In this document: in pieces, positions 24,591-33,835 of the stretch
Position numbering within the stretch: the first letter of the stretch is position 1
Layout of the letters: the number at the start of each line of letters is the position of its first letter
Source of the DNA: Palsa-504 sp963705835
GTDB lineage: Bacteria; Actinomycetota; Actinomycetes; Streptosporangiales; Streptosporangiaceae
Length of the DNA stretch: 64,000 nt
Reading direction: 5' to 3'
Assembly: GCA_963705835.1 (NCBI GenBank)
Contig: CAVPLC010000080.1
Span: forward strand, 62,001-126,000
The notes under the pieces: model-generated
The model's database searches: none
What the model was told of the DNA's origin: nothing
What the model saw: only the letters and a program-made list of their open reading frames with translations
Program-made: the position numbers and the translations under genes

Positions 24591-26456
24591 TCAGCGGCCG
24601 GCGGCGTAGCCCTGCATGCCGCGGGGGTTGGCGGCGGCGTACAGGACGCCGTTGCGGCGGGCGGTCGCGCTGATCCGGCCGAGCGACCAGGCGGGCCGGA
24701 CGTTGACCAGGTGACCGCGGCGCCGCAGGTCCTCGATGACGGCCGGGCCGACCCGGGACTCGATCTCCAGCACGCGCGGCTGGGCCTGGCGCGGGTAGAA
24801 CGAGGACGGCATGTGCGCGGAGTGGAACACCGGGAAGTCGATCGCCTGCTGCAGGTTCATGCCGAACTGGACGTGGTTGAGGAAGAACAGCAGCGACCAC
24901 TGGTCCTGCTGGTCGCCGCCGGGCGTGCCGAACGCCAGGTACGGCTCGCGGTCCTTCAGGGCCAGGCTCGGGCTGAGCGTGGTCCGCGGCCGCTTGCCCG
25001 GCGCCAGCGTGGCGGGCAGCCCCGGGGTCAGGGTGAACATCTGTGCCCGGGTGCCCAGGCAGAACCCGAGCCCGGGAATGACCGGCGAGGAGTGCAGCCA
25101 GCCGCCGCTCGGGGTGGCCGACACCATGTTGCCGAACCGGTCGGCCACGTCGAGGTGGCAGGTGTCGCCGGCCCGGTAGCTGGATCCGGCGGGGCCGCCG
25201 GTGCGCATCGTCGGCTCGCCGGTACCCGGGTCGAGCGGCGGCTCGACGTCGAGGCTAGGGGCCGCGCTCGACTCGCCTGCGAACTGGCCGCCGTGGGCGG
25301 AGAACGAGGCGGTGATGAACTCGGGCAGCCGGGGCGGTCTGCCGTCCGGGGAGCCGGGACGCAGCTCGGCCGAGGCCTCGGGCCCGACGAGGCGGCGCCG
25401 GGCGTCGGCGTAGTCGGCGGACAGCAGCGCCTTGACCGGCACGTCGGTGAAATCGGGGTCGCCGTACCAGGCTTCCCGGTCGGCGAAGGCGAGCTTGGCG
25501 CATTCGGTCACGGTGTGGATATAGTCCGCGCTGCCCGGGCCCATGGCCGCCAGGTCGAAGCCCTCGAGCAGCGCGAGCTGCTGGCCGAACACCGGTCCCT
25601 GGCCCCACGGCCTGGTCTTGCACACGGTCAGGCCGCCGGCCTCGAAGGTCAGCGGTTCCTCCAGCCGCGGCCGCCAGGCCGACATGTCGGCGTAGGACAG
25701 CAGCCCGTGGTGCGGCCGGCCGGTCACGTCCATCACGTGCGCGGAGGCCACGTAGGCGGCGATCGTCTCGGCCACGAAGCCCTCGTAGAAGACCCGCCTG
25801 GCCGCCTCGATCTGCTCGTCGCGGTCGTCGCTTGCCGCCTCGGCCTCGGTCAGGATGCGCTGGTAGGTGCCGGCCAGCGCGGGGTTGGCGAACAGCGAAC
25901 CGGGCTGCGGCACGTTGCCGCCCGGCAGGTAGACCTCGGCCGAGCTTGGCCAGTGGTCGCGGAACAGTTCGGCCACGCTGGCGATCCCCCAGCTGATCGC
26001 GGGCACCAGCGGGTAGCCGCGGGCCGCGTAGCCGATCGCGTAGCCCATCACGTCCCGGAGCCGGAACGTGCCGTACTCCCGCAGCAGCAGCATCCACGCG
26101 CCGAACGCCCCGGGCACGCAGGCCGCGAGCAGTCCGCTGCCGGGAACGAGGTCCAGGCCGAGGTCACCGAACGCCTCGAGCGTGGCGGCCGCGGGCGCCG
26201 TGCCCTGCCCGCAGAGCACGAACGTCTCCCCACGGTCCGCGTGGTGGGCGATGACCGGCACCTCGCCGCCGGGGCCGTTCAGGTGGGGCTCGGTGACCTG
26301 CAGCACGAGCGCGGTGGCCACGGCCGCGTCGAACGCGTTGCCGCCCTGTTCGAGTATGGCCATGCCCGACGCCGAGGCGAGCCAGTGCGTCGAGGCCACC
26401 ATGCCGAACGTGCCCGCTAGCTCGGGCCGGGTGGTGAACTCGGGAATATCGCCCAT
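24591..26456 (-). CDS. ggt: Gamma-glutamyltransferase family protein
   Basis: A 621-residue Ntn hydrolase of the gamma-glutamyltransferase family. The N-terminal GMVASTHWLASASGMAILEQGGNAFDAAVA block and the LNGPGGE motif are typical. The autoprocessing nucleophile is likely Thr432 (AGDTCHLDVADRFGNMVSATPS). These enzymes cleave gamma-glutamyl bonds of glutathione or poly-glutamate, or act as cephalosporin-type acylases. No signal peptide is visible, so a cytosolic location is likely. It stands alone between convergent and divergent neighbours. Confidence 0.9.
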   Translation of the reverse strand: MGDIPEFTTRPELAGTFGMVASTHWLASASGMAILEQGGNAFDAAVATALVLQVTEPHLNGPGGEVPVIAHHADRGETFVLCGQGTAPAAATLEAFGDLGLDLVPGSGLLAACVPGAFGAWMLLLREYGTFRLRDVMGYAIGYAARGYPLVPAISWGIASVAELFRDHWPSSAEVYLPGGNVPQPGSLFANPALAGTYQRILTEAEAASDDRDEQIEAARRVFYEGFVAETIAAYVASAHVMDVTGRPHHGLLSYADMSAWRPRLEEPLTFEAGGLTVCKTRPWGQGPVFGQQLALLEGFDLAAMGPGSADYIHTVTECAKLAFADREAWYGDPDFTDVPVKALLSADYADARRRLVGPEASAELRPGSPDGRPPRLPEFITASFSAHGGQFAGESSAAPSLDVEPPLDPGTGEPTMRTGGPAGSSYRAGDTCHLDVADRFGNMVSATPSGGWLHSSPVIPGLGFCLGTRAQMFTLTPGLPATLAPGKRPRTTLSPSLALKDREPYLAFGTPGGDQQDQWSLLFFLNHVQFGMNLQQAIDFPVFHSAHMPSSFYPRQAQPRVLEIESRVGPAVIEDLRRRGHLVNVRPAWSLGRISATARRNGVLYAAANPRGMQGYAAGR

Positions 26457-26572
26457 GGCTCGATCCTCTCATCAGGCCCCGGCGCGACCGCCCGTGTGTC
26501 GGCTGGCGGAACGCGCCGACATGGCCGATGATTACTCATCGCCACCATTCCGCGACTATGAGGTGACAGCAC

Positions 26573-27232
26573 ATGCCCACGATTCCCTCCGCCGCCGGAC
26601 GGCGCGCGGCGCTGACGGCGGTCATGGCGGCCGTGGCCGGCCTGCTCGCGGCCTGCGGTTCGGCGAGCGCACCCGGACCGGCCTCGTCGCCGGCCGGCAC
26701 CGCCTCGAGCCACCAGGCGCAGCCGGGCGCCGGGTCGGCGTCGTCCGCCACCTCCATGCCCACGGTGCCCGGGATGAACGGGCTCGCGGTGTGCCAGCCC
26801 GCCGCGCTGAAGGTCACGGTGGACACCAGCCAGGCGGGCGGCGCGGCCGGCAGCACGTACTACCCGGTCAACTTCACCAACACCTCGAGCTCGCCGTGCG
26901 GGATGTACGGCTTCCCCGGCGTGTCGTTCGCCACCGCGGCGGGCCAGCAGATCGGGGCGGCCGCGCAGCGGAACCCGGCCTTCGGGGACGTGGCCGTCCG
27001 GCTGGACGCCGGCGGCGTCGCGCACGCCTGGCTCCAGGTCGCGCAGGCCGCCAACTACCCGTCGTCGACCTGCCAGCCTGTCACCGCGCCCATGCTGCGG
27101 GTTTACCCGCCGGGAGACACCGGAGCCGCCTACGTGAACCAGTCGTTTCCCGCCTGCGCCTCGGCCGGCGCCCCGCTGCTGACCGTCATGCCGGTGCGGG
27201 CCGGGAAGGGGATGCAGGGGACGACGCCCTAG
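26573..27232 (+). CDS. DUF4232-type lipoprotein
   Basis: A 219-residue lipoprotein. The signal peptide ends in lipobox LLAAC with Cys28, followed by a Ser/Ala/Pro-rich linker (to about residue 65) and a DUF4232-like beta domain (YPVNFTNTSSSPCGMYGFPGVSF) with two Cys pairs. GAGGTGA at 26560-26566 sets the start. Such lipoproteins sit on the outer face of the membrane; their ligands are unknown. Confidence 0.9.
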   Translation: MPTIPSAAGRRAALTAVMAAVAGLLAACGSASAPGPASSPAGTASSHQAQPGAGSASSATSMPTVPGMNGLAVCQPAALKVTVDTSQAGGAAGSTYYPVNFTNTSSSPCGMYGFPGVSFATAAGQQIGAAAQRNPAFGDVAVRLDAGGVAHAWLQVAQAANYPSSTCQPVTAPMLRVYPPGDTGAAYVNQSFPACASAGAPLLTVMPVRAGKGMQGTTP

Positions 27233-27288
27233 TCGGGGGGCCCGGGGAGTCGTCCCCCGGATCGGCACTTCCGGTAACGTCGGGCGCT

Positions 27289-28821
27289 ATGGACCTTTCC
27301 CCGCGCCTGCGCGCGGTCTGCGACCTCGACGTGGCCGAGATGCGCGAGTACAGCGGCCGGCACGAATACGACGGCAAGCCGCAGGACCTGTCGCCCGGCG
27401 GGGTCCGGGACGGGCTGGCGCGGCTGGCGGCGGCACAGGCGGACGGCGAGCCAGAGGCTGACCCGCACGACGAGGCCCAGCTGGCCGCGGCCGAGGACCT
27501 CAGGCAGGTCACCTTCGCCCGGCTCGAGCTGCACCGCCGGAATCCGCTTATCCACCTCGGCGAGCTCGATCTGGCCTGCTACGACAAGGAGTACGCGCCC
27601 GCGCAGGAGCGGGCCGCCGCGCGGACCGAGCACCTGGCCGCCTGGCCGCGGCTGGCCGACGGGGCGGTCGAATCGCTCGACATGATGAGCGCCCCGGTCG
27701 CGCAGGCGCTGATCGGCGCGGTCCGCGGGCTAGCGGCCGGGCTCTCTGATCTCGGCACCGACGAGGCGGTACTCGAGGCCGCGCTGGCCGGGCACGCACG
27801 GCTGGTGGCCCACGTGGAGCGCGCCGCGGCGGACGGAGATCCCGACGCGGCGCTCGGCTCGGCCGGGCTCACCGCGCTGATGAGCAGCGCCGAGGCTCTC
27901 CCGGTCGACGTGGGCAGGCTCGCCGAGCAGGCCGACGCGGAGCGCGACCGGCTGCTCGCCCTCCTGGCCGACGGGTGCGCACGGCTGGCGCCCGGCCGGC
28001 CCGCGCTGGAGGTGGCGCGCGAGCTGGTCCGCGAGCATCCCGACGGCGCCGGGGTGATCGACGCGGCCCGGATCTGGACGCAGCGGGCCATCGACTTCAC
28101 CCGGGACCACGACCTCGTCCCCTACCACGACGGCGTCTGCCTGGTCGGCCCGTCCCCGGAGTCGCGGCGCTGGGCGATGGCCATGATGTCCCCGACCGCA
28201 CCCGGCGAGCCGGAAGGCCCCTCGTGGTACCACATCACGCCGCCGGAGGAATCCTGGCCGGAGCAGGAGAAGGAGGAGTGGCTGGAGGTCTTCAGCGACA
28301 CGACGCTGCCCGGCATCACCGTGCACGAGGTCGCGCCGGGGCACTTCTCCCACGGCCGGGCGCTGCGCCGGCTCACCTCCGACGTCCGGCGGACCGTGCA
28401 CTCCAGCGCGTTCATCGAGGGCTGGGCGCACTACGCCGAGGAGATGTGCGTGGAGGAGGGCTTCGGCGCCGAGGATCCCAGGATCGCGATCGGCGTCTGG
28501 CTGGAGGCACTGGTCCGCGTGACCAGGCTGGCCTGCGCCATCGGCGTGCACACGGCCGGCATGACGGTCGCCGAGGCGGCACGCCGGTTCGAGTCCGACA
28601 CCCACCTGTCCGGTCCGGCCGCGCTGTCCGAGGCCCGCCGGGCCACCTTCGACCCGACCTACGGCCGGTACACCTGGGGCAAGCTCGAGCTCCTCAAGCT
28701 GCGCGAACGGGCCAGGAAGGACTGGGGACCCGGCTTCACCCTGCAGCGCTTCCACAAGGCGCTGATGGACCTCGGCTCTCCCGCGCTCGGCCTGCTCGGC
28801 AGCGTGCTCAATGGCGGCTGA
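27289..28821 (+). CDS. DUF885 family metallopeptidase-like protein
   Basis: A 510-residue, mostly helical protein of the DUF885 family. The zinc motif HEVAPGHFSH begins at His346, with a downstream Glu in EGWAHYAEEM, as in M3/M32-like carboxypeptidase folds. The frame is open for 1.2 kb upstream, but that part is antisense to ggt and unlike any protein; ATG 27289 matches the family start (MDLSPRLRAVCDLDVAEM). There is no Shine-Dalgarno, and TAACGT lies close upstream, so leaderless transcription is possible. The stop falls inside a tandem repeat. Confidence 0.88.
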   Translation: MDLSPRLRAVCDLDVAEMREYSGRHEYDGKPQDLSPGGVRDGLARLAAAQADGEPEADPHDEAQLAAAEDLRQVTFARLELHRRNPLIHLGELDLACYDKEYAPAQERAAARTEHLAAWPRLADGAVESLDMMSAPVAQALIGAVRGLAAGLSDLGTDEAVLEAALAGHARLVAHVERAAADGDPDAALGSAGLTALMSSAEALPVDVGRLAEQADAERDRLLALLADGCARLAPGRPALEVARELVREHPDGAGVIDAARIWTQRAIDFTRDHDLVPYHDGVCLVGPSPESRRWAMAMMSPTAPGEPEGPSWYHITPPEESWPEQEKEEWLEVFSDTTLPGITVHEVAPGHFSHGRALRRLTSDVRRTVHSSAFIEGWAHYAEEMCVEEGFGAEDPRIAIGVWLEALVRVTRLACAIGVHTAGMTVAEAARRFESDTHLSGPAALSEARRATFDPTYGRYTWGKLELLKLRERARKDWGPGFTLQRFHKALMDLGSPALGLLGSVLNGG

Positions 28822-28905
28822 CGCCGCGGGGCTCAATGGCGGCTGACGCCGCGGGGCTGATCGCGGTTGACGCCGCGGGGCTCAACGGCGCCTGACGCCG
28901 CAGGG
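28807..28905 (+). repeat. Four tandem 24-25 nt repeats over the DUF885 stop
   Basis: Units at 28807-28831, 28832-28856, 28857-28880 and 28881-28905. The first two are identical; the last two have substitutions. Each contains a TGACGCCGC core, and in the first two GCGGC-TGAC-GCCGC forms a hairpin. The DUF885 stop TGA lies in the first unit. There is no trailing T-run. Confidence 0.8.
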
Positions 28906-28920
28906 CAGTAGGCTGTCGCC

Positions 28921-29397
28921 ATGCGGAAACTGGCGTCGGTGCTCGTCATCGCGGGCGCACTGCTGCTGGCGGCGGTGGCGGTGACCGGGTGCGCGTCGGC
29001 CAGCGCCTCGTCCTCGATCAGCGTCACCAGCGCGTACGTGCCGCAGCCGACGACGCCGGGGACCACGGTCGCGTACCTGGACATCCGCAACAACGGTCAC
29101 GCGGACCAGCTCGTCGCGGTGCACACCAGCGTGGGCGGGACAGTGCAGCTGCGCGCGCCGGTCGCGCGGCGCGCGGGCACCATGACCATGCGGACCGTGA
29201 CGGCGATACCCATCCCGGCGAACTCGCTGGTGCGGCTGAACCCGGATACCTACCACCTGCTGATCACCGGCGCCGGCCCGATGCACGACGGCAAGGACAT
29301 CATGCTGCGGCTGACCTTCGCCGACGCGGGCACCATCACGGTCATCGCGCTGGTGACCGACCCCGAGTCGGGCGGCAGCAGCTACTTCCTCAACTGA
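28921..29397 (+). CDS. PCu(A)C-type copper chaperone lipoprotein
   Basis: A 158-residue lipoprotein with lipobox VTGC (Cys24) and a PCu(A)C-like cupredoxin fold. Family features are AYLDIRNNGHADQLVAVHTS and the MTMRTVTAIPIPANSLVRLNPDTYHLLITG block. The usual His/Met copper ligands are only partly conserved (an expected HxM is HLL here), so copper binding is likely weaker or altered. The C-terminus is short and lacks a His-rich tail. It would act outside the membrane. Its 3' end overlaps the convergent methyltransferase gene by 16 bases. Confidence 0.82.
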   Translation: MRKLASVLVIAGALLLAAVAVTGCASASASSSISVTSAYVPQPTTPGTTVAYLDIRNNGHADQLVAVHTSVGGTVQLRAPVARRAGTMTMRTVTAIPIPANSLVRLNPDTYHLLITGAGPMHDGKDIMLRLTFADAGTITVIALVTDPESGGSSYFLN

Positions 29398-30212
29398 GCG
29401 ACCGCGGCCACGGTGGGCCCGCTCAGGCGGGTCCGGTCGGTGTTGAAGTCCGGCCGCCACTCCGGCAGGCTGACCAGGCCCGGCTCGACCAGGTCGAAGC
29501 CGCTGAACAGGTCCATGATCTGCGCCCGCGACCGGAGCGTGAAGGGCATCCGCGCGCCCGCGTAGGTCTGGGTGGCCTCGGCCAGCATCTCCGGATCGGC
29601 GCCGTCCGAGGTGCCGATCGACATGGCCAGGTAGCTGCCGGGCGCCATGCGCTCACGGAACCTCGCGATGATCCCCGGCGCGTCTTCGTCGTGGCTGATG
29701 AAGTGCAGCACGCTCAGCAGCAGCACCGCGACCGGCTGCCCCCAATCGATGCAGCCGGCCAGCGCCGGGTGACCGAGCACCGCGACCGGGTCGCGCACGT
29801 CCGCGCGGATCGTGACCACGCCGTCCCGTTTGGCCAGCAGGGCCTCGTTGTGCGCCACCACGATCGGGTCGTGGTCGACGTAGAGGACCCGCGCGCCGGG
29901 GACGATCTCGCGGGCGACCTCGTGGACGTTCGGCACGGTGGGCAGGCCGCTGCCCAGGTCGAGGTACTGGTCGATGCCCTGCTGGGCCAGGAAGCGCACC
30001 GCTCGCAGCAGGAACCCGCGGTTGGCCAGGGCCAGCCGCCTGGGCTCGAGCCGGGACTCCATCAGCTGCTCCGCGGCCGCCCGGTCGGCGGCGAAGTTGT
30101 CCTTGCCGTAGAGCAGGTAGTCGTAGATCCTGGCGATGCTGGGGCGGCTGACGTCCACGCCCTCGGGGACCCGGGGCTCGTACTTCCTGGTCACCGTGTT
30201 GGTCGAGGCCAC
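29382..30212 (-). CDS. SAM-dependent methyltransferase, DUF574/PF04672 type
   Basis: A 276-residue class I methyltransferase with the PF04672 signature: an N-terminal SIARIYDYLLYGKDNFAADR segment, glycine motif YLDLGSGLPT and acidic VLYVDHDPIVV. This family is expanded in actinomycetes and mostly uncharacterised. GTG 30212, next to AAGGGCGGG, is preferred; the upstream in-frame extension is Arg/Ala-rich and not family-like. It sits upstream of and convergent with the copper chaperone gene. Substrate unknown. Confidence 0.9.
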   Translation of the reverse strand: MASTNTVTRKYEPRVPEGVDVSRPSIARIYDYLLYGKDNFAADRAAAEQLMESRLEPRRLALANRGFLLRAVRFLAQQGIDQYLDLGSGLPTVPNVHEVAREIVPGARVLYVDHDPIVVAHNEALLAKRDGVVTIRADVRDPVAVLGHPALAGCIDWGQPVAVLLLSVLHFISHDEDAPGIIARFRERMAPGSYLAMSIGTSDGADPEMLAEATQTYAGARMPFTLRSRAQIMDLFSGFDLVEPGLVSLPEWRPDFNTDRTRLSGPTVAAVAQLRK

Positions 30213-30399
30213 AAGCCCGCCCTTCGCCGCAATCGTTTGCAGGCAAGGGTACAACAGTTTGCTCCGGCGCGCACGGGCGTGGCTGGCCTTCTCGCGTGCG
30301 CACCGGGCGGTTCGGAAGGCTGACTCGTGCGCACGCCGGATGGTGCGAGATGCTGGCCGGCCCGGGCGCGCACCGCTGCGGATCGAGGTGGGTGCGGGC

Positions 30400-31308
30400 T
30401 CATCCGATGACGTGGGCGCTGGCCGGGGCACGGCGGGTCAGCGGGAGCCTGGCCCGGGTTTCTTCGTCTCGGGGCGTGTAGACGACGATGCGCGCCTCCG
30501 GCAGGTCCGGGACGTCGAGTTCGGTGGCCGCGAGGCGCAGCACCCCGGCTTGCGGGTGCAGGTAGGTAAGCGTGCGCGGCTCCGGGTCGGCGACGTCGTG
30601 CCGCGCCCACAGGTCGGCGAACTCGCGGCTCATGCAGGCCAGGCGGCGGATGTCCTCTTCCCAGTCCGGGTCGCCGACGTGACGGCCGTACGCGGAGCGC
30701 AGCCGCGCCACCATGTAGCGGACCTGCTTGTCGTACTCGAGGAACTTGCTCGGGGCGCTCGGCTCGGTGACGCAGCACCACAGGGTGTTCTTGTGGATGC
30801 ACGGCATCGTGTGCCACTCCCAGAACAGCTCCTCGGACGCGTTGTTCGACAGCAGGACGTCGAACCGGCTGTTGATCAGGCTGGCCGGCAGCGGTTCGAG
30901 CGAATACACGATCTCGCGGATGGTGTCGGGCACGGTCACGCCCATGCACTCGGTGCGCAGCGGCGTGGCCTCGGCGAGCCGGTACAGGTGCTCGCGCTCG
31001 GCCCGGTCCAGGCGCAGGGTGCCGGCCACCGCGTCCAGCACCTGCGTGCTGGCGTTGATCTCGCGGCCCTGTTCCAGCCAGGTGTACCAGGTGACGCCGA
31101 CGCCGGCCAGCAGGGCGACTTCCTCACGGCGCAGCCCGGGGGTGCGCCGTCGTGAGCCGGTCGGCATGTCGAAGTCCCCGGGGCTCAGCCTGGCCCGGCG
31201 GGCCTTGAGGAACCTGCCGAGCTCCGCCCTCCGCCGCTCGCCCGCCCGTTGCGAGACCAGGCGCTTTGATTCCCTTGCGTCCGCTGCTTCGTGCGTGACC
31301 ACGATCAT
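30400..31308 (-). CDS. XRE-family regulator with MmyB-type C-terminal domain
   Basis: A 302-residue regulator. Residues about 30-95 form a helix-turn-helix (RTPGLRREEVALLAGVGVTWYTWLEQGR), followed by the MmyB-like ligand-binding region (residues about 115-290; ASLINSRFDVLLSNNASEELF and LTYLHPQAGVLRLAATEL). Such proteins often regulate an adjacent oxidoreductase; the aldo/keto reductase at 31618 is divergent and a natural target. The ATG at 31308 was chosen over an upstream TTG. Confidence 0.9.
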   Translation of the reverse strand: MIVVTHEAADARESKRLVSQRAGERRRAELGRFLKARRARLSPGDFDMPTGSRRRTPGLRREEVALLAGVGVTWYTWLEQGREINASTQVLDAVAGTLRLDRAEREHLYRLAEATPLRTECMGVTVPDTIREIVYSLEPLPASLINSRFDVLLSNNASEELFWEWHTMPCIHKNTLWCCVTEPSAPSKFLEYDKQVRYMVARLRSAYGRHVGDPDWEEDIRRLACMSREFADLWARHDVADPEPRTLTYLHPQAGVLRLAATELDVPDLPEARIVVYTPRDEETRARLPLTRRAPASAHVIG

Positions 31309-31617
31309 GTCCAATCGGCGATTTGCCCCCAGCCCAACTTAGCGGTACCCACTGACATTCCTGGGACGGTCCAGTACACAGGGGTTTTGCGGTCGTGGCC
31401 TGAGGGGCGCGATGGACCGCGTAGCCTGGCGTGGCCGTGAGGGCGGGGACACGCAGGGACAAGCAGGGAGGAGGGGCCGGAGGAATTCCTGGCCGAGCTG
31501 ACCAGCCATCTCGCCGGTACCCTGACCCTGGGCCGTGTAGACCGGCCGGCCGCGGGCAGGGGTGGGATCCGGGCACGATCGATGCCCGCGCCCCAACCTG
31601 CGAGGAGGGATCCTATA
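31309..31617 (+). other. Divergent intergenic region, XRE regulator / aldo-keto reductase
   Basis: About 309 bases between divergent starts. No convincing ORF, repeat or strong promoter was recognised. A GAGGAGGG ribosome site lies at its right end (31602-31609). Operators for the XRE regulator are expected here, but none could be defined by eye. Confidence 0.4.
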
Positions 31618-32454
31618 GTGACCGACATACCGGACATCACGCTGAACAATGGCCAGCGGATCCCGCGTCTTGGCTTCGGGGTCTTCCTGGTCAAGCCGGA
31701 GGACACCGTGGCCGCGGTGAGCACCGCGCTTGACGTGGGCTACCGGCACATCGACACGGCCGAGATGTACGGCAACGAGAAGGAGGTCGGCGAGGCGATC
31801 GGGCTGTCCGGCCTGGACCGCACCGAGGTCTTCGTCACCAGCAAGCTCAGCAACGACGCTCACCGGCCCGACGACGCCCGCCGCGCCTTCGACGAGTCGC
31901 TCAAGGCGCTGGGCTTTGACTACCTCGACCTGTTCCTGATCCACTGGCCGCTGCCGACCAGGTACGACGGCGACTACGTGTCGACCTGGAGGACCCTGGA
32001 GGAGTTCTATCGCGACGGCCGGATCCGGTCGATCGGCGTCTCCAACTTCCAGCCCCACCACCTACGGCGGCTGCACCACGAGTGCGAGATCATCCCCGCG
32101 GTCGACCAGATCGAGGTGAATCCCTATCTGACCCAGGACAAGGTGCGCGGCTTCTGCACCGAGCACCAGATCGCGGTCGAGGCGTGGTCGCCGCTCGGCC
32201 GGGGCAGTGTGCTGAACGATCCCACGATCGGGGCGATCGCCCGCCGGGCCGCCAAGACGCCGGCCCAGGTGGTGCTGCGCTGGCACCTGCAGCGCGGCAA
32301 CATCGTCTTCCCCAAGTCGGTCACCCCGGACCGGATCAGGGAGAACATCGACGTCTTCGACTTCGGACTGTCCGCGGGCGAGGTCGAGGCGATCAGCGCG
32401 CTGAACCGGAACGAGCGGAGCGGCCCCGACCCCGACAGATTCGACATGGTTTGA
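31618..32454 (+). CDS. Aldo/keto reductase (2,5-diketo-gluconate reductase-like)
   Basis: A 278-residue AKR with the full tetrad: Asp46 (GYRHIDTAEMYGNE), Tyr51, Lys76 (VTSKL) and His109 (FLIHWP). It also has the family's FPKSVTPDRIRENIDVFDF cofactor segment. It reduces aldehydes or ketones with NADPH in the cytosol. GTG 31618 follows GAGGAGGG at good spacing; an in-frame ATG at 31582 lacks one. It is divergent from the XRE/MmyB regulator, which probably controls it. Confidence 0.93.
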   Translation: MTDIPDITLNNGQRIPRLGFGVFLVKPEDTVAAVSTALDVGYRHIDTAEMYGNEKEVGEAIGLSGLDRTEVFVTSKLSNDAHRPDDARRAFDESLKALGFDYLDLFLIHWPLPTRYDGDYVSTWRTLEEFYRDGRIRSIGVSNFQPHHLRRLHHECEIIPAVDQIEVNPYLTQDKVRGFCTEHQIAVEAWSPLGRGSVLNDPTIGAIARRAAKTPAQVVLRWHLQRGNIVFPKSVTPDRIRENIDVFDFGLSAGEVEAISALNRNERSGPDPDRFDMV

Positions 32455-32485
32455 GCGAAGAGCTCCGGGTGGCGTTTACGCGGAC

Positions 32486-33835
32486 TTACGGGATCCAGGC
32501 GACCGGGAGTTGCTTGACTCCGCGCTGGAAGTTCGATCTCAGCCAGGACGGCCAGCCCGCGTAGGCCAGGGACGACGTGCGGGCCAGGACCTCCTCGAAC
32601 AGCGCGCGCACCTGGACGCGGGCCAGGTGGGCACCGAGGCAGAAGTGCGGGCCGTGGCCGAACACCAGGTGCGGATTGGGCTGGCGGCCGATGTCGAAGC
32701 GGTCCGGCTCGGCGAAGACGGCTTCGTCACGGTTGGCCGAGGTGAACGACACGACGACCTTGTCCCCCGCGCGGATGGGCTGCCCGCCGATTTCACAATC
32801 GGTTGCAGCGGTGCGGCGGAACGTCATCACCGGCGTCCACCAGCGCAGCATCTCCTCGACCGCGGACGGCAGCAGAGCCGGGTCGGCGCGCAGCCGCTGC
32901 TGCGCGTCAGGGTGCTCGATCAGCGCGATGCACGCGCCGGGCAGGCCGTTGCGCAGGGTCTCGTTCCCGGCCACCGCGAACAGCCAGAACATGTTCTCGA
33001 ACTCGGCCACCGACACCTGGCCGCCGGCGTCGTCGGCCTGGGTGAGCAGGATCGACATCACGTCGTCTCCGGGACGGCGCCGTTTCTCCTCGGCCAGCAG
33101 GTGGGCGTAGGCGTAAAGGTCGGGCATGCCCTCGCGGGTGCGCGGGTCGGGCATCCGGCCATCGCGATCGGGGGCCGGCCGCAGCGCGAGCGCCTGCTGG
33201 GCCATGGCGGTGCCCTGCGCCGGGTCGAACTCGGCGGAGGAGGCGTAGTCGGGGTCCTGGTAGCCGATCACCCGGTTGGACCAGTCGAACAGCAGCCAGC
33301 GGTCCTGTTCGGGGACGCCGAGCACGTCGGCCAGGGTGAGCAGCGGCAGGTCCGCGGCCACGTCCTTGGCGAAGTCGCACTCGCCTCCCGGGCCGGCGAA
33401 GACACGGTCGCAGATGGCCCGGGCGTGACCGCGGATGCGGTCCTCCAGTTTCGCGACCGCGCGCGGCGTGAACGAGCGGCTCAGCAGCCGCCGCAGGCGG
33501 GCGTGCTCCGGGGGATCCATGTTCAGCATCATCCGGCGGACGTATTCCAGTGCCTGCGGCGTGGCCGGGTCGCGGATCTGGGTCGCGCCGAGCGCGGAGG
33601 AGAACAGTTTCGGGCTGGTCAGCACGGATTCGACGTCGGCGTGCCTGAGCACGAGCCAGAACCCGGGGCCTTCCGGCCAGCCCAGCACGGGGATCTCCGG
33701 CACCCAGGCGACGGGGGTGTCGCGCCGCAGCCGGGCCAGCGCCTCGAAGGGCACGCCCTCGGCGTAGGTGGCCGGGTCGAAGACGACCTCGGTGTCCGGC
33801 CTGGCCGGTCCCCCGAGCCGCGTCGCGGTCGTCAC
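32486..33835 (-). CDS. Cytochrome P450
   Basis: A 449-residue soluble bacterial P450. The I-helix has AVAGNETLRN (Asn-Glu-Thr in place of the usual Asp/Glu-Thr pair), the K-helix ExxR is in AVEEMLRWW, and the heme loop FGHGPHFCLGAHLARVQ has Cys399. The N-terminus PDTEVVFDPATYAEG resembles CYP125/CYP142-like and linalool-type groups. GTG 33835 overlaps the alpha/beta hydrolase stop as GTGA, so translation is coupled. Ferredoxin and reductase are not nearby. It may act with the hydrolase on one catabolic or biosynthetic substrate; the substrate is unknown. Confidence 0.94.
   Translation of the reverse strand: MTTATRLGGPARPDTEVVFDPATYAEGVPFEALARLRRDTPVAWVPEIPVLGWPEGPGFWLVLRHADVESVLTSPKLFSSALGATQIRDPATPQALEYVRRMMLNMDPPEHARLRRLLSRSFTPRAVAKLEDRIRGHARAICDRVFAGPGGECDFAKDVAADLPLLTLADVLGVPEQDRWLLFDWSNRVIGYQDPDYASSAEFDPAQGTAMAQQALALRPAPDRDGRMPDPRTREGMPDLYAYAHLLAEEKRRRPGDDVMSILLTQADDAGGQVSVAEFENMFWLFAVAGNETLRNGLPGACIALIEHPDAQQRLRADPALLPSAVEEMLRWWTPVMTFRRTAATDCEIGGQPIRAGDKVVVSFTSANRDEAVFAEPDRFDIGRQPNPHLVFGHGPHFCLGAHLARVQVRALFEEVLARTSSLAYAGWPSWLRSNFQRGVKQLPVAWIP

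Noticed and set aside
26068..27288. 1.2 kb in-frame extension in front of the DUF885 gene
   Set aside because: It is antisense to ggt and overlaps the DUF4232 gene in another frame; the family start at 27289 is clear.
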